The notes: generated from the letters alone by a model not told the origin. Shown: positions 33,205 through 42,200, numbered from the stretch's first letter. The stretch: 42,443 bases of DNA from CAZAFL01 sp964484465 (GCA_964484465.1 CAZAFL010000028.1:1-42443), one strand, 5' to 3'. Numbers and translations: made by a program.

Positions 33205-34581
33205 GTGACTGTTCGAGACCGGCATCAGCTTCACCACAGCAATGAATTCAAGCGTCGTCGGGCGCTCAACTGGGCCACACTCGGGCTAACGTATGCAGCG
33301 ATGTACATGGCGCGCTACAATTTTGCGTTTGCCAACAAGGATTTGTCCGATGCGTTCGGGTTTTCAAAAACTCAAATCGGCTCGATCATCACCTTCTCGA
33401 CGCTTATCTATGGTCTTTCTGCAATATTCAATGGTCCTTTAGCCGACAAGTACGGTGGCCGTCGCGCAATGTTGGTCGGGACCGTGGGAGCAATCGTATT
33501 TAATTTCGCATTCGGCGCGGCCGCGTATCTTGGCCTTGTCGGCAATGGGCCCCTCCTTCTCGCTTATCTCGCTACAGTCTGGACGCTCAACATGTACTTC
33601 CAGTCTTACAGCGCCCTCGCCCTGATCAAAGTAAACTCTGCCTGGTTTCATGTAAGCGAGCGCGGTGTGTTTTCAGCAATCTTCGGTTCGATGATTCAAA
33701 CCGGGAGGTTCGGCATCTATGCATTGATGACTGTGCCATTTGTTGTTCTGCTTCCCTGGCAATGGAAATTCTTTTTGCCAGCAATGATTACTTCAGCATT
33801 TGCAATCCTCACATACATATTTGTCAAGGATACGCCGAAAGATTCCGGTCTTGAGGATTTCGACACGCAGGACGCAACCAGCGGAGACACGGAAGAAGTA
33901 ACGTTCGGTTATGTTGCGAAGAAGATTTTTACGAACCCGATAACTATCACCATTGCTGCGGCAGAATTTTGTACCGGACTTGTGAGAAAAGGTTTTGAGG
34001 AATGGTTCCCCCGCTACATGCAGGAAGTACAGCAGCTCCGGTTGGATAACCCCGTCTTTCAGAGAAATGCATTTGCAATTGTTATCGCAGGTGTTGCCGG
34101 AGCATTTGCGGCGGGAATGTTATCCGACAAACTTTTCAATGCGCGGCGGACGCCGATAGCTTTTATCGGTTATGTTTTCCAGATCGTCAGTCTTGCGATC
34201 GTCTGGCTGTCACCGAGTCTCGGATGGGTTGTTGGAGCGTTTGTACTGAATTCGTTTGCCATCTCAATGGTCCACTCGATGCTATCCGGAACAGCATCGA
34301 TGGATTTTGGAGGTCAGAAAGCGGGGGCAACCGCAGCCGGCATGTTCGACGGCATGCAATATATCGGCGGATCGGTTATGGGTTTCGGCATGGGGTTTCT
34401 TCTCGACACCTATGGCTGGCACATCTGGGGACCGAGTATGATCGGCTTCTCACTCATCGGTGCAATTCTCATGGTGAAGTTGTGGAATGCGACTCCCACG
34501 CGCCGTCATACGCAAGAATTTATGGAAGAGAAAAAACCTGTCGTTACCTACCATCCTGACTATTCAGAAGTACAGAGTTGA
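33205..34581 (+). CDS. Organophosphate:phosphate antiporter (OPA family, GlpT/UhpT-like)
   Basis: The 458-residue major-facilitator protein has 12 hydrophobic helices and OPA-family marks: 'MYMARYNFAFANKDLSDAF' (34-52, the conserved RYNF of GlpT), 'YGLSAIFNGPLADKYGGRRA' for the loop between helices 2 and 3, and 'FGSMIQTGRFGIYALMTVPF'. GlpT and UhpT exchange glycerol 3-phosphate or sugar phosphates for inorganic phosphate. The exact substrate is not readable. The GTG at 33205 has AGGGG about 8 bases upstream. The Pho-box-like element at 32928 suggests it scavenges organic phosphate when phosphate is short, as part of one regulon with the CHAD-ppx operon just upstream. Confidence 0.85.
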   Translation: MTVRDRHQLHHSNEFKRRRALNWATLGLTYAAMYMARYNFAFANKDLSDAFGFSKTQIGSIITFSTLIYGLSAIFNGPLADKYGGRRAMLVGTVGAIVFNFAFGAAAYLGLVGNGPLLLAYLATVWTLNMYFQSYSALALIKVNSAWFHVSERGVFSAIFGSMIQTGRFGIYALMTVPFVVLLPWQWKFFLPAMITSAFAILTYIFVKDTPKDSGLEDFDTQDATSGDTEEVTFGYVAKKIFTNPITITIAAAEFCTGLVRKGFEEWFPRYMQEVQQLRLDNPVFQRNAFAIVIAGVAGAFAAGMLSDKLFNARRTPIAFIGYVFQIVSLAIVWLSPSLGWVVGAFVLNSFAISMVHSMLSGTASMDFGGQKAGATAAGMFDGMQYIGGSVMGFGMGFLLDTYGWHIWGPSMIGFSLIGAILMVKLWNATPTRRHTQEFMEEKKPVVTYHPDYSEVQS

Positions 34582-34662
34582 GTTGTCAGTTTTTTCTATC
34601 AAATCTTAATTGCTTTTTCTCTACTTCCCTACTCATCTACGCATATGCTTTTTACTAATTCT

Positions 34663-34839
34663 TTATTTTCCTGCTTCGAGCACATCAAAAGTCCTTTCAA
34701 CAATTCCTGGACGCGGGAATGGGTTATCGCTCGAAGGCGGCTGGGAAAGTTCGTAATCGGCGGTAGGCAGAAAAATATGATATGTCTTCTCGTCCAGTGT
34801 AATCGTGCGAGCACCGAGTTCCGCAAGTAATAAATTTCC
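34663..34839 (-). pseudogene. C-terminal remnant of a YncE-like propeller protein
   Basis: Directly after the RND pump stop (as it occurs in the left flank of the scaffold gap) and in the same frame, the minus strand reads 58 residues ending at a TAA at 34663. They include 'LGARTITLDEKTYHIFLPTA' and 'RPGIVERTFDVLEAGK', matching the usual YncE C-terminus 'GARTMALDPKTHHIYLPTA ... RPSIIPGSFTVL'. There is no start and the other six propeller blades are missing. Either a real deletion joined the two genes or the contig end is chimeric. A YncE-like N-terminus sits at the left window edge. Confidence 0.6.
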
Positions 34840-35042
34840 TCAAGCTCTTCGAAGCAACCGATAGAGCGGCGGGAGAGCAAAGAAAAGNNNNNNNNNNNNN
34901 NNNNNNNNNNNNNNNNNNNNNNNNNNNNNNNNNNNNNNNNNNNNNNNNNNNNNNNNNNNNNNNNNNNNNNNNNNNNNNNNNNNNNNNAATTTCCTCAAGC
35001 TCTTCGAAGCAACCGATAGAGCGGCGGGAGAGCAAAGAAAAG
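34833..35042. other. Scaffold gap flanked by an identical 55-bp overlap
   Basis: Exactly 100 N occupy 34888-34987. The 55 bases just left (34833-34887) and just right (34988-35042) are identical. Equal contig ends around a fixed 100-N filler are the usual mark of two contigs that overlap but were not merged, so the true sequence probably has one copy and no gap. The shared segment contains the last 15 codons and stop of the RND gene. A real tandem repeat or two RND loci collapsed together are the alternatives. Confidence 0.85.
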
Positions 35043-38000
35043 CAATACACTTGACACGGAAAATCCGCCAATGACGGCGACCGCCAACGGCTGTTGCATC
35101 TGAGCTCCCGCCCCAATTCCGAGTGTGAGTGGCAGAAGCGCAAGCACTGCAGCCAATGTGGTCATCACAATCGGCCGGGCACGAATTGTAAGCGCCCTCG
35201 TTAACGCATCGTCAAGGCTTAAACCCTCATGTTCATGCTCTTTCACTATATGAAAAACGAACACTGCATTTTCAGCGACAATACCAATAATCAGGATTAT
35301 TCCGACGAGGCTTGAAACGTTTAATGTCACATCCATCAGGTACAATGCACCGAATACTCCCGCAAGCGACATCGCATTGATGATAAAAATGGTCAATGGA
35401 ATAGCAAATTCTCCAAATTCGAAAAGCAGAACGATAACCACAAGAAGTAACGCTGCCAGTGCAACCAGGATAAGCCCCTGAAACGATTCCTGCTGTGTCT
35501 GGTATATTCCCCCATATTCAATTGTTACACCGGGCGGTAGCGCGAGTTTTGAAGAAAGCAGCTTTCTAATATCTGACATTACGCTTCCGAGGTCGCGACC
35601 CGAAGTTCGTGCGGTAACGGCGACGAGCTGTTGAAGCTGGTCCCGCTTGATTTCTGCTTCACCGGCAATTCGGTCGATCGTTGCGAGAGATTTAAGTGGA
35701 ATAAGGTTGCCGTTTGAATTAATCAATTTCAGCGCTTCAATACGTTCGATGTCCTGCCGGTAGACAGTTGGATATCTGATGTGAACGCCGATTAACTTTT
35801 CTCCTTTTTGGACTTTCGTGTCTACCCTGCCTTCGATAATATTGTCGATTTGATTCTCCACGTCGAGCGGAGTAAAGCCTGCCAGTGCAGCCCTCTGCGG
35901 GTCGACGTGGATAATGAGAGAAGGTCCCGAAATAATAATCCCTTCAAATGCATCGACAACTCCCGGAACAGATTCAATAAGGTGTTTTACCTCTTTTGCT
36001 TCTGTCCGCAAGAGGTCGGCATTTTCTCCAAAGAGTTTTATCTCAACCGGTGACGGAGAATTTGTCAGGTCGCCGATCACATCGGTCATCAACTGGCCGA
36101 ACTCAATCTGTATCGCTGGCTCCGTGGAATGAACCTTATCCCTGACTTCATCCATCACCTCCTCAATCGACCTCGACCGGTGCTGCTTCAGTTTCACGGA
36201 ATAGTCTCCCACATTCGGCTCAGTAATAAAAAACCCCAGCTGCGTTCCGGTACGACGCGAATACGATTCTATTTCGGGGACAGACATGAGAATCTTCTCA
36301 ACTTCCATCAACATTCTGTTTGTCTCAACAAGAGAAGTTCCGGATGGAGTGATATAATCGAGGATAAATGTCCCCTCATCCATCTCCGGCATAAAGCTCG
36401 TGCCCAGTGAGTTATAGGATACATATACACATAGGATAATCACTCCGGCGACAGGGATAAGAGCGAGACGGTACTTGAGGGAGCGTCCGATGATTTTCCG
36501 GTATGTGTCTTTAATTCGGGAGACACGATGTTCATGGACGACTTCTCGTTCAATATCATTCGCGCGCAAGAGCGAGACGGCAAGAAACGGTGCTACAGTA
36601 ACGGAAAGAAGGAATGAAATCGAAAGCGCACACACCATCGTCACCGAAAGGGAAGTAAAAAACGCGCCGGTTACTCCCCCAAGAAACGCGAGCGGAATAT
36701 GGATAACGATCGTGCTTGCCGTCGACCCGATGATTGCAGGCATGAGTGAGTCGAGGGCATCATGCACCGTATGGGTGAAGCCATCCACAGTTCGTTGTGA
36801 AGGATCGAGTGAAGCGAATCGCGTGAAGATATATTCGATAATGACAATCGAATCGTCAATGATGAGACCGATTGCCGCAGCAATCCCTCCCAGTGTCATG
36901 ATATTAATTGTTTTCCCTAACGCGCCCAAACAAAGAAATGTTATCGCAATAGTTGTTGGAACGATAATCAATACGACAAGTGTCAGCCGCCAGCTTCTCA
37001 TAAACAGCAATACAATCACCATTGCAAGCCCGATGCCAATCAACATACTGTCACGGACTCCGGAAATAGAGCTGCTGATGAAGTACCCCTGGTCATAAAA
37101 ATTCTCAAAGTGTACACCGGAAGGAAGTGCGAGCCGATAGAGCGCATTGTGGATGTCATCTGCGATCCTTACTGTACTTCCTGTTGGTTGTTTGAGGACA
37201 TTAATAAGAACGGCATCTCTCCCGCTGGCGGTGGTACGAATGTATACATCCGCAACAGACGGTTCAACGGCGGCAACATCACTGACATGAACAGGGACAC
37301 CATTGTGAAGTGTAACGACTATTTTAGAAATATCATCAGTCGTTTTCAACAAGCCTGAGACCAGAGAAAGATAGAGACGGAAATTATCGCTGAGAAAACC
37401 GGCAGATGAAACAAAATTGGTATGCTCAATGGCATCGGAAACCTGCTGGAGAGAAATATGGTGCGCAGCCAGTTTTTCGGGGTCGACCCTTACAAGGAAT
37501 TCTCTCGTATCTCCTCCTGTTATCTCCACGCGGGCAACGCCGCCCACTCGAAGCAGTACAGGACGAATCTGATATAATGCAATATCTCGCAATTGCACGA
37601 GTGACAGAGAATCCGACGTAAGGCTGTATCCTTCAATCGGAAAGACAGCGACGGTCATTTGTTCCGCCTGAACTGAAGCGGCCGAAGGCAAGCTGTTACG
37701 AATGTTTGCAATCCGTCCCTGGAGAAGACCGAGCGTTTGCTGGACATCGGAGCTCCAATCGAGCCCGACGGATATTTCAGTTGAACCCCGTGAGGTAATT
37801 GAGCGGACATACCGTACGCCCGGAATTGCCGTAGCTACTTCTTCTAACGGCTTGGTCACCTCAACCATCATCCGTTCCGCAGGTTCGGAGCCATTATCGG
37901 CAATAATAACTATACGAGGAAATGTCACATCGGGGAAGAGTGAAACAGGCATCCGCAGCATCATCGCCACTCCGCTGACAGCGAGCACAGCAACAGTGAA

Positions 38001-38045
38001 CAAGAGTGCTTTCGCGTGTCGATGACAGTAGTCGAACATGCTCAT
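34995..38045 (-). CDS. RND efflux pump, inner-membrane subunit
   Basis: The 1016-residue protein has the AcrB/CusA layout: a first helix 'ALLFTVAVLAVSGVAMMLRM', a large periplasmic loop, a helix block from about 335 to 540, a second loop, and a C-terminal helix block ending 'FALPPLYRLLRRA'. The proton-relay region in helix 4 is 'AAIGLIIDDSIVIIEYIFTR' with the Asp-Asp pair. The second block has 'GIVAENAVFVFHIVKEHEHE' in the equivalent place. Features such as 'VEIKLFGENADLLRTEAKEV' are close to heavy-metal (CzcA/CusA-type) pumps, but metal-binding Met residues were not confirmed, so drug or metal export is left open. It is complete despite the gap: the stop lies inside the duplicated 55 bp. It overlaps the adaptor gene by 4 bases. 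Confidence 0.9.
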   Translation of the reverse strand: MSMFDYCHRHAKALLFTVAVLAVSGVAMMLRMPVSLFPDVTFPRIVIIADNGSEPAERMMVEVTKPLEEVATAIPGVRYVRSITSRGSTEISVGLDWSSDVQQTLGLLQGRIANIRNSLPSAASVQAEQMTVAVFPIEGYSLTSDSLSLVQLRDIALYQIRPVLLRVGGVARVEITGGDTREFLVRVDPEKLAAHHISLQQVSDAIEHTNFVSSAGFLSDNFRLYLSLVSGLLKTTDDISKIVVTLHNGVPVHVSDVAAVEPSVADVYIRTTASGRDAVLINVLKQPTGSTVRIADDIHNALYRLALPSGVHFENFYDQGYFISSSISGVRDSMLIGIGLAMVIVLLFMRSWRLTLVVLIIVPTTIAITFLCLGALGKTINIMTLGGIAAAIGLIIDDSIVIIEYIFTRFASLDPSQRTVDGFTHTVHDALDSLMPAIIGSTASTIVIHIPLAFLGGVTGAFFTSLSVTMVCALSISFLLSVTVAPFLAVSLLRANDIEREVVHEHRVSRIKDTYRKIIGRSLKYRLALIPVAGVIILCVYVSYNSLGTSFMPEMDEGTFILDYITPSGTSLVETNRMLMEVEKILMSVPEIESYSRRTGTQLGFFITEPNVGDYSVKLKQHRSRSIEEVMDEVRDKVHSTEPAIQIEFGQLMTDVIGDLTNSPSPVEIKLFGENADLLRTEAKEVKHLIESVPGVVDAFEGIIISGPSLIIHVDPQRAALAGFTPLDVENQIDNIIEGRVDTKVQKGEKLIGVHIRYPTVYRQDIERIEALKLINSNGNLIPLKSLATIDRIAGEAEIKRDQLQQLVAVTARTSGRDLGSVMSDIRKLLSSKLALPPGVTIEYGGIYQTQQESFQGLILVALAALLLVVIVLLFEFGEFAIPLTIFIINAMSLAGVFGALYLMDVTLNVSSLVGIILIIGIVAENAVFVFHIVKEHEHEGLSLDDALTRALTIRARPIVMTTLAAVLALLPLTLGIGAGAQMQQPLAVAVIGGFSVSSVLLFFALPPLYRLLRRA

Positions 38046-39055
38046 CGCTGTTCGATGGTCACTTTTGTGGAGTCCTTCAATTCATATTGTCCCCGGTTAA
38101 TGACCGTCTGACCCGCACTGAGAAGATCGCTGTGCACTTCAACAAGAGAACCTGTACGTACTCCAACCGTCACCGGAACAATCTGGGCAACCGAGTCCCG
38201 TGACATGAGCACGATGGAGTATATGTCAGACTCATCGTCGTGCAGGAGCGCCTGGCTGCCGACGAGAAGAACATTACGGTGAACCTCTGTAACAATCCGT
38301 GCTGTTCCCGGCACATTTGCTTTCAGGAGATGCAGTTGATGTTCTGTCAGTTTATGAAACCGGATGCGAACTTTCACGGATTGAGTTAAAGGATCTGCCT
38401 GAGGGGAAACCGCTTCTACTGCTCCCTGTATCTGATCAGGAGAAAGCTGTGAACATTGAATACTGGCTGAGAACCCGACATGGATTTTTGAAACTTCTCC
38501 GATCGGAACATCCGCAATAAAGACAATTGTGGACGGGTCAATAAGCGTGAGCAACTCCGCCTGATCACCTACAAACTCTCCCTCTGTCACGCTCCGGGAG
38601 GCGACTATGCCGTCAAACGATGCCCGCAGAAAGACCTGAGGTTGAAGTGAATCCGCAAGCAGGACCGCCCGCTGCGCTTCCTGTTTTTGTTGTTCCGTTG
38701 TTGCTGAACGTAACAAGAGGTATGCGCCATCGATCGCCGACTGAGCCTCCCGTGTTCGCAATGTTACAATGACATCACCATTATGGACAACCGAACCTTC
38801 CATCGCCTTCAGGGAAATCACACGGCCGGTTACAGGTGACAGAATTTTTTGTTTGCGAAGAGCTTCCGTATTTCCAACCGCAGAAACAACAGACTCTATG
38901 TCGCCCTGGGTTATTCTGCTAATTGATACAGGGACCCGAATATTCCCTGCCGGGGTATCTTCATTTTCCTCCTTTTGTTGGCGGCATCCTCCCAGGAATA
39001 ATAGCAAAATCAATCCGAAAGGTTTTGCGTATCGACTGATCTGTGTCATCGTCAA
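38042..39055 (-). CDS. RND periplasmic adaptor (membrane fusion) lipoprotein
   Basis: The 337-residue protein has a lipoprotein signal with lipobox 'LLLFLGGC' (Cys24). The adaptor core follows: 'LSPVTGRVISLKAMEGSVVH' and 'NGDVIVTL' (lipoyl half), a short helical hairpin, 'RASFDGIVASRSVTEGEFVG' (second lipoyl half), and beta-barrel and membrane-proximal domains ('VKVRIRFHKLTEHQLHLLKA'). It links the inner-membrane pump to the TolC-type channel. The helical hairpin is short, as in metal-type adaptors. ATGA overlaps at both ends (with the pump gene and the channel gene) show a coupled operon. Confidence 0.9.
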   Translation of the reverse strand: MTMTQISRYAKPFGLILLLFLGGCRQQKEENEDTPAGNIRVPVSISRITQGDIESVVSAVGNTEALRKQKILSPVTGRVISLKAMEGSVVHNGDVIVTLRTREAQSAIDGAYLLLRSATTEQQKQEAQRAVLLADSLQPQVFLRASFDGIVASRSVTEGEFVGDQAELLTLIDPSTIVFIADVPIGEVSKIHVGFSASIQCSQLSPDQIQGAVEAVSPQADPLTQSVKVRIRFHKLTEHQLHLLKANVPGTARIVTEVHRNVLLVGSQALLHDDESDIYSIVLMSRDSVAQIVPVTVGVRTGSLVEVHSDLLSAGQTVINRGQYELKDSTKVTIEQR

Positions 39056-40344
39056 TGCTCACACAATTGTTCGACTCTGGAAATTAGCCGGCGCAGGTCG
39101 GCACGAATTTGCAATTCCGCAAACCGGTTCTCGGAGAGTAATTGTTCTGCCGAAAGCACATCCAATGCCGTGGCTCCCCCTCCGCCATATTGCGCCTTCG
39201 TCAATGTATAATTATCTTCTGCAACTCCGATGCTCCGGTTAAGAGCATGAAGTTGTTCGAATGCATTCTGTATCTGATAGCGGAGGCGTTCTGCCTCGGC
39301 GATGACTGCGCGGCGTTGCTGTTCAAACGAGCGCCGGGTGTTTTCCGCTTCAATCTGTCTCTCCTGAACTCTCATGTCGGTTGCTCCCCAGTTGAAGAAC
39401 AAGTTTTCAACAGAAACTCCGATTGAATACCCGACCATACTCACGCGCTGGTCGGAAGGAAGTCGCAGATTATCGACTGAAGTGAGAACCCCAACGTCGC
39501 CCATGAGTGAGACTGAAGGAAGTTGTTCTGAGTGCGCCAGATCAATATCGAACGCACTACGCCGCACCGCAAAATCTGCAAGTTGCAGGTCAAGATTTGA
39601 AAGAGAGTCTGCAAGAAGACCCTGCAAAAGGGAATCGGCACCCAAGCTATCCCGAACCTCGAGTGACCCCCGGATATTGAAGGATGTGTCCCGGGGAATT
39701 CCCATGGCTTCAGCCAATGATATCTTCGCGATATTGTATTCCCGAAGATTTTTTTTCAGCGCCGCTTGCGCGGTTTCAACATTCACTTTTGTTTTGAGAA
39801 GGTCAGTATAATTTATCCCACCGCCGTGAAGAAGTTTATTCACCAGGTCAAGATAATCCGAAAGTTCATCGACACGCTGTTGCTGGAGACTGATTTCATG
39901 CTGTGCCTGCAGGAGGTCGACAAAAGCGATTGTCACATTATTCCGCACATCGCGCACAGTGCGGCGTTGCTCAGTATTGAGACGGGCGATATCGATTGAG
40001 AGCTGGTTCTGCTTTAGACTTCGGGCGCCTCCATCGAAAATAGGTTCCTGCACCACGACCTGAGCCGAAAGTTGACCGCCATTAGTAATTGCAGGATCGT
40101 AACCGAGGTTACCAGTTGTTGGCGCGTACATCGCTGTCCCGTCAAATTTGATTTGGGGGAGACCCGTATGTTCAATTTCCCGATGGGCAAGTTGAGCAGC
40201 GTGAAGATTACCTTCGGCGTTTTTCATGCTCAAACTGTTTTCGATCGCTACTTTGATACATTCATCTAATGTAAACATTTGCTGCGCAAACACTGGAAAA
40301 ACAACCAGAAGAGCAAGCGCACCAATAACTGACAGTTTTAGCAT
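39052..40344 (-). CDS. TolC-type outer-membrane efflux channel
   Basis: The protein of about 430 residues has a signal peptide ('MLKLSVIGALALLVVFPVFA'), then two OEP repeats: 'FTLDECIKVAIENSLSMKNA' opens the first, and long alternating helices with 'ARLNTEQRRTVRDVRNNVTI' and 'NTRRSFEQQRRAVIAEAERL' mark the periplasmic tunnel. It forms the trimeric outer-membrane exit for the pump. I start at the ATG at 40344 because the signal peptide begins there. An alternative TTG at 40416 overlaps the stop of the upstream PepSY gene as TTGA and would add 24 residues before the signal, so that coupled start is possible. The adaptor follows with a 4-base overlap. Confidence 0.85.
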   Translation of the reverse strand: MLKLSVIGALALLVVFPVFAQQMFTLDECIKVAIENSLSMKNAEGNLHAAQLAHREIEHTGLPQIKFDGTAMYAPTTGNLGYDPAITNGGQLSAQVVVQEPIFDGGARSLKQNQLSIDIARLNTEQRRTVRDVRNNVTIAFVDLLQAQHEISLQQQRVDELSDYLDLVNKLLHGGGINYTDLLKTKVNVETAQAALKKNLREYNIAKISLAEAMGIPRDTSFNIRGSLEVRDSLGADSLLQGLLADSLSNLDLQLADFAVRRSAFDIDLAHSEQLPSVSLMGDVGVLTSVDNLRLPSDQRVSMVGYSIGVSVENLFFNWGATDMRVQERQIEAENTRRSFEQQRRAVIAEAERLRYQIQNAFEQLHALNRSIGVAEDNYTLTKAQYGGGGATALDVLSAEQLLSENRFAELQIRADLRRLISRVEQLCEH

Positions 40345-40412
40345 GAACGAAAAACAATGTGAGAAAAACAATTCGAACGGGCCGGGGTCAACTTCACTGT
40401 CATGAGTGTTCG

Positions 40413-40913
40413 TCAATCATCCTCATCATTGTCCTTATCTTCATCTTCGGTTTCAATACGAAGAATTTTATCCGACGCTCCGTCGACCTCCACTTCAACA
40501 GTTTTCCCCTGTTTTGTTTTTATATCAAAGGAATATATCCTATGACCGTTCTTTTCACTAACCTCCTTATTTGTTATCTCACCAGGAACCTTCTTCAATG
40601 CAGCTTGCTCGGCACGGTCGGAAATCTTTTCATCATTCTCTGCGGTGGTAGATTCTTCTTCAGTTTTGATAACCTTGCCACTATGTGCATCGACCCAAAT
40701 TTCTCTCATGGATGAATCCTGTTTTACATCAAACGACCAGATAAGTTTCCCGTTTTCCTTTTCCAATTCTTCGCTTAGGATAACCGCACCGGGGAATTGT
40801 TCTCGCAGAGTTTTCGCTGCCCGCTCCTTCGAAACAGTGGCATGGTGTTTCTTTTGCGAGTAGGTACACGATACTGTAAACACGAAGATAAGGACAACTA
40901 CAGTTATCTTCAT
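40413..40913 (-). CDS. Exported PepSY-type protein
   Basis: The 166-residue protein has a signal sequence ('MKITVVVLIFVFTVSCTYSQ', possibly a lipoprotein at Cys16) and two PepSY-like repeats: 'LEKENGKLIWSFDVKQDSSM' with 'EIWVDAHSGKVIKTEEE', then 'VSEKNGHRIYSFDIKTKQGK' with 'VEVEVDGASDKILRIETEDE'. PepSY domains often inhibit proteases or accompany sensors. The C-terminus is strongly acidic (EDEDKDNDEDD), which could hold cations. It is the first gene of the efflux operon, touching the channel gene, and so may sense or bind the pumped substrate. Clear AAAGGAGT site before the ATG. Confidence 0.8.
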   Translation of the reverse strand: MKITVVVLIFVFTVSCTYSQKKHHATVSKERAAKTLREQFPGAVILSEELEKENGKLIWSFDVKQDSSMREIWVDAHSGKVIKTEEESTTAENDEKISDRAEQAALKKVPGEITNKEVSEKNGHRIYSFDIKTKQGKTVEVEVDGASDKILRIETEDEDKDNDEDD

Positions 40914-40999
40914 CCGAAACTCCTTTCAGTGATCAATCTTCAAGCGGGCAAGTTATACATAAATCTGTTAACTTGCAAAGCCGAAGCCTGTATGGTACT

Positions 41000-41033
41000 G
41001 GCTCAGTTTGATTTTAGTGGCTCAATTTGAATT
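41000..41033. repeat. Short tandem repeat at the transposase 3' end
   Basis: GGCTCAGTTTGA (from 41000) and GGCTCAATTTGA (from 41019) are 19 bases apart with one mismatch. They lie just past the stop of the leftward transposase gene and may mark the end of the insertion sequence or a transposase-binding site. No inverted counterpart was found between 41880 and 42443, so the other end is undefined. Confidence 0.4.
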
Positions 41034-41877
41034 ACGCCGCTACTCGTTGTTTTTCCCATCCTAAAAATTCTTCCCATGTCATGAGATGCTTACTAATTCC
41101 GGCTTGCATCGCAGGGGTGACTCTCAATGTTTCGTGAATACGCATGAAATTGTAATGGAAGAAATGAATTGCCAATGATGCTTCCAAATGTCGCAAGGAC
41201 TTTGAGAAAGCATTAGTGAGACGTGTAAACCTTCTCATCTGCATTCTCATTGTTAGGTTCTGACGCTCAACAAAACTCGTAGATACATACTTTCGCTGTG
41301 GTTCTCCGCTGATTTTTTTAAGCGTTACCCGAATGATGTTTGCGGGACTGTACCGATGTTCGCTGTCATGACCCTGTTCTGCGCTGTATTGCTTATGGAC
41401 TTGTGCATAGTCAATATCGCTTCCAAATACCCTATCTACGGCTTGCTGATAGCCTACAAATGAATCTGTCGTTAGCTGAAAGCGCGTCATAATTCGTGTT
41501 GAAAGCTCCATCATAAAACTTGCCGCAAGCCTGCCTGTACGCTTACCGACACGGAAAGCAGGTACGAGCTTAGTATCTGCATCCAGAGCCACAAATACAT
41601 ATTGGTCTCCAAGTTCTGTGTTGATTTCTTCTGGCTTCAATCTCTTTTGCTTCTTGCCTACGAATGTCCAGATTTCATCAACCTGTAACTTGTTGATTCG
41701 TAAGTTTACCATTTCACGATCCATAATTTCAGATGCCGTTGCGCCTGCATCCAAGAGTAACTTGTTAATCGTGTTTCTTGCGACTCCCGAAACTCGTGAG
41801 ATTGTACGAAGTGAATTGCCCTCAGCAAGAAGAGAGAGAACAAGTGTTTGCTTTTCCATTGGAAGATTGTTTGCCAT
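41032..41877 (-). mobile_element. IS1-like DDE transposase
   Basis: The 281-residue protein has an N-terminal helix-turn-helix ('LLAEGNSLRTISRVSGVARN' and 'TINKLLLDAG', 15-44). The catalytic core has 'KLQVDEIWTFVGKKQKRLKP' (first Asp), 'YVFVALDADTKLVPAFRVGK' (second Asp), and 'STSFVERQNLTMRMQMRRFT' (Glu). This is the single-frame, IS1-type transposase found widely in environmental genomes; classic IS1 makes its transposase by frameshifting, which is not needed here. The frame is intact, so it may be active. The start has a perfect AAGGAG, and that site lies in a hairpin (41879-41913). Clear terminal inverted repeats were not found. Confidence 0.85.
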
Positions 41878-41878
41878 G

Positions 41879-41913
41879 ATACGCTCCTTGATTTTTTACT
41901 GCCAAGAGCGTAT
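41879..41913 (-). promoter_or_regulatory. Hairpin sequestering the transposase ribosome site
   Basis: On the minus strand, ATACGCTCTT (41913-41904) pairs with AAGGAGCGTAT (41889-41879), giving ten pairs, one of them a G-U wobble. The right arm contains the AAGGAG ribosome site and ends 1 base before the ATG. The fold should limit translation of messages read in from outside, as known for several insertion sequences. Confidence 0.55.
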
Positions 41914-41959
41914 ATTTCTTTTGGTTGGTCATAAGCTCTTGTCAGCTTGTGATTGATTA

Positions 41960-41991
41960 GGGCTTGTAGGTGCTTCAACACTTGCAAGCCC
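41960..41991. other. Hairpin between transposase and HTH genes
   Basis: GGGCTTG (41960-41966) and CAAGCCC (41985-41991) form a 7-bp stem, with GGTG/CACT partly extending it inward. It lies 3' of the small HTH gene and could end its transcript, but no T-run follows on that strand. Confidence 0.35.
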
Positions 41992-42002
41992 GCCTTATTT
42001 AA

Positions 42003-42200
42003 TTAGGGTTGTTGCGTTTTCTTGTACCGTTGTAATTCTGCTAATTTCAATAACGTGAGAGTCTTGAATTTGTATATCGTCAACCTTCCAAGACTGAGAT
42101 AATTACGAAGTACACCCTCTTTGATTCCTAAGAGTTTAGCCGCTTCTGGTGCTGTAAGGTATTGAGTTCCATCTACCATTGTGAGTTCGTGTGCTTTCAT
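42003..42200 (-). CDS. Small excisionase/MerR-like HTH protein
   Basis: The product of about 65 residues has 'QYLTAPEAAKLLGIKEGVLR' and 'NYLSLGRLTIYKF', the winged-helix pattern of excisionase-type (HTH_17) proteins, and then a basic C-terminus. Such proteins act as Xis-like factors, antitoxins or local repressors. I start at the ATG at 42200; the frame is open to 42236 with a weaker start. The 5' region is very AT-rich. It lies between the transposase and the HNH nuclease gene, all on the minus strand, suggesting a mobile or defence locus that continues to the right. Confidence 0.6.
   Translation of the reverse strand: MKAHELTMVDGTQYLTAPEAAKLLGIKEGVLRNYLSLGRLTIYKFKTLTLLKLAELQRYKKTQQP

Noticed and set aside
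34724..35143. Minus-strand frame that runs across the N block
   Set aside because: It joins two copies of the duplicated 55 bp through unknown bases and is in the wrong frame for the RND protein; an artefact.
36475..37098. 207-codon plus-strand frame inside the RND gene
   Set aside because: Antisense to a clearly conserved pump; composition rich in Thr, Ile, Arg and Ser without a recognisable domain.
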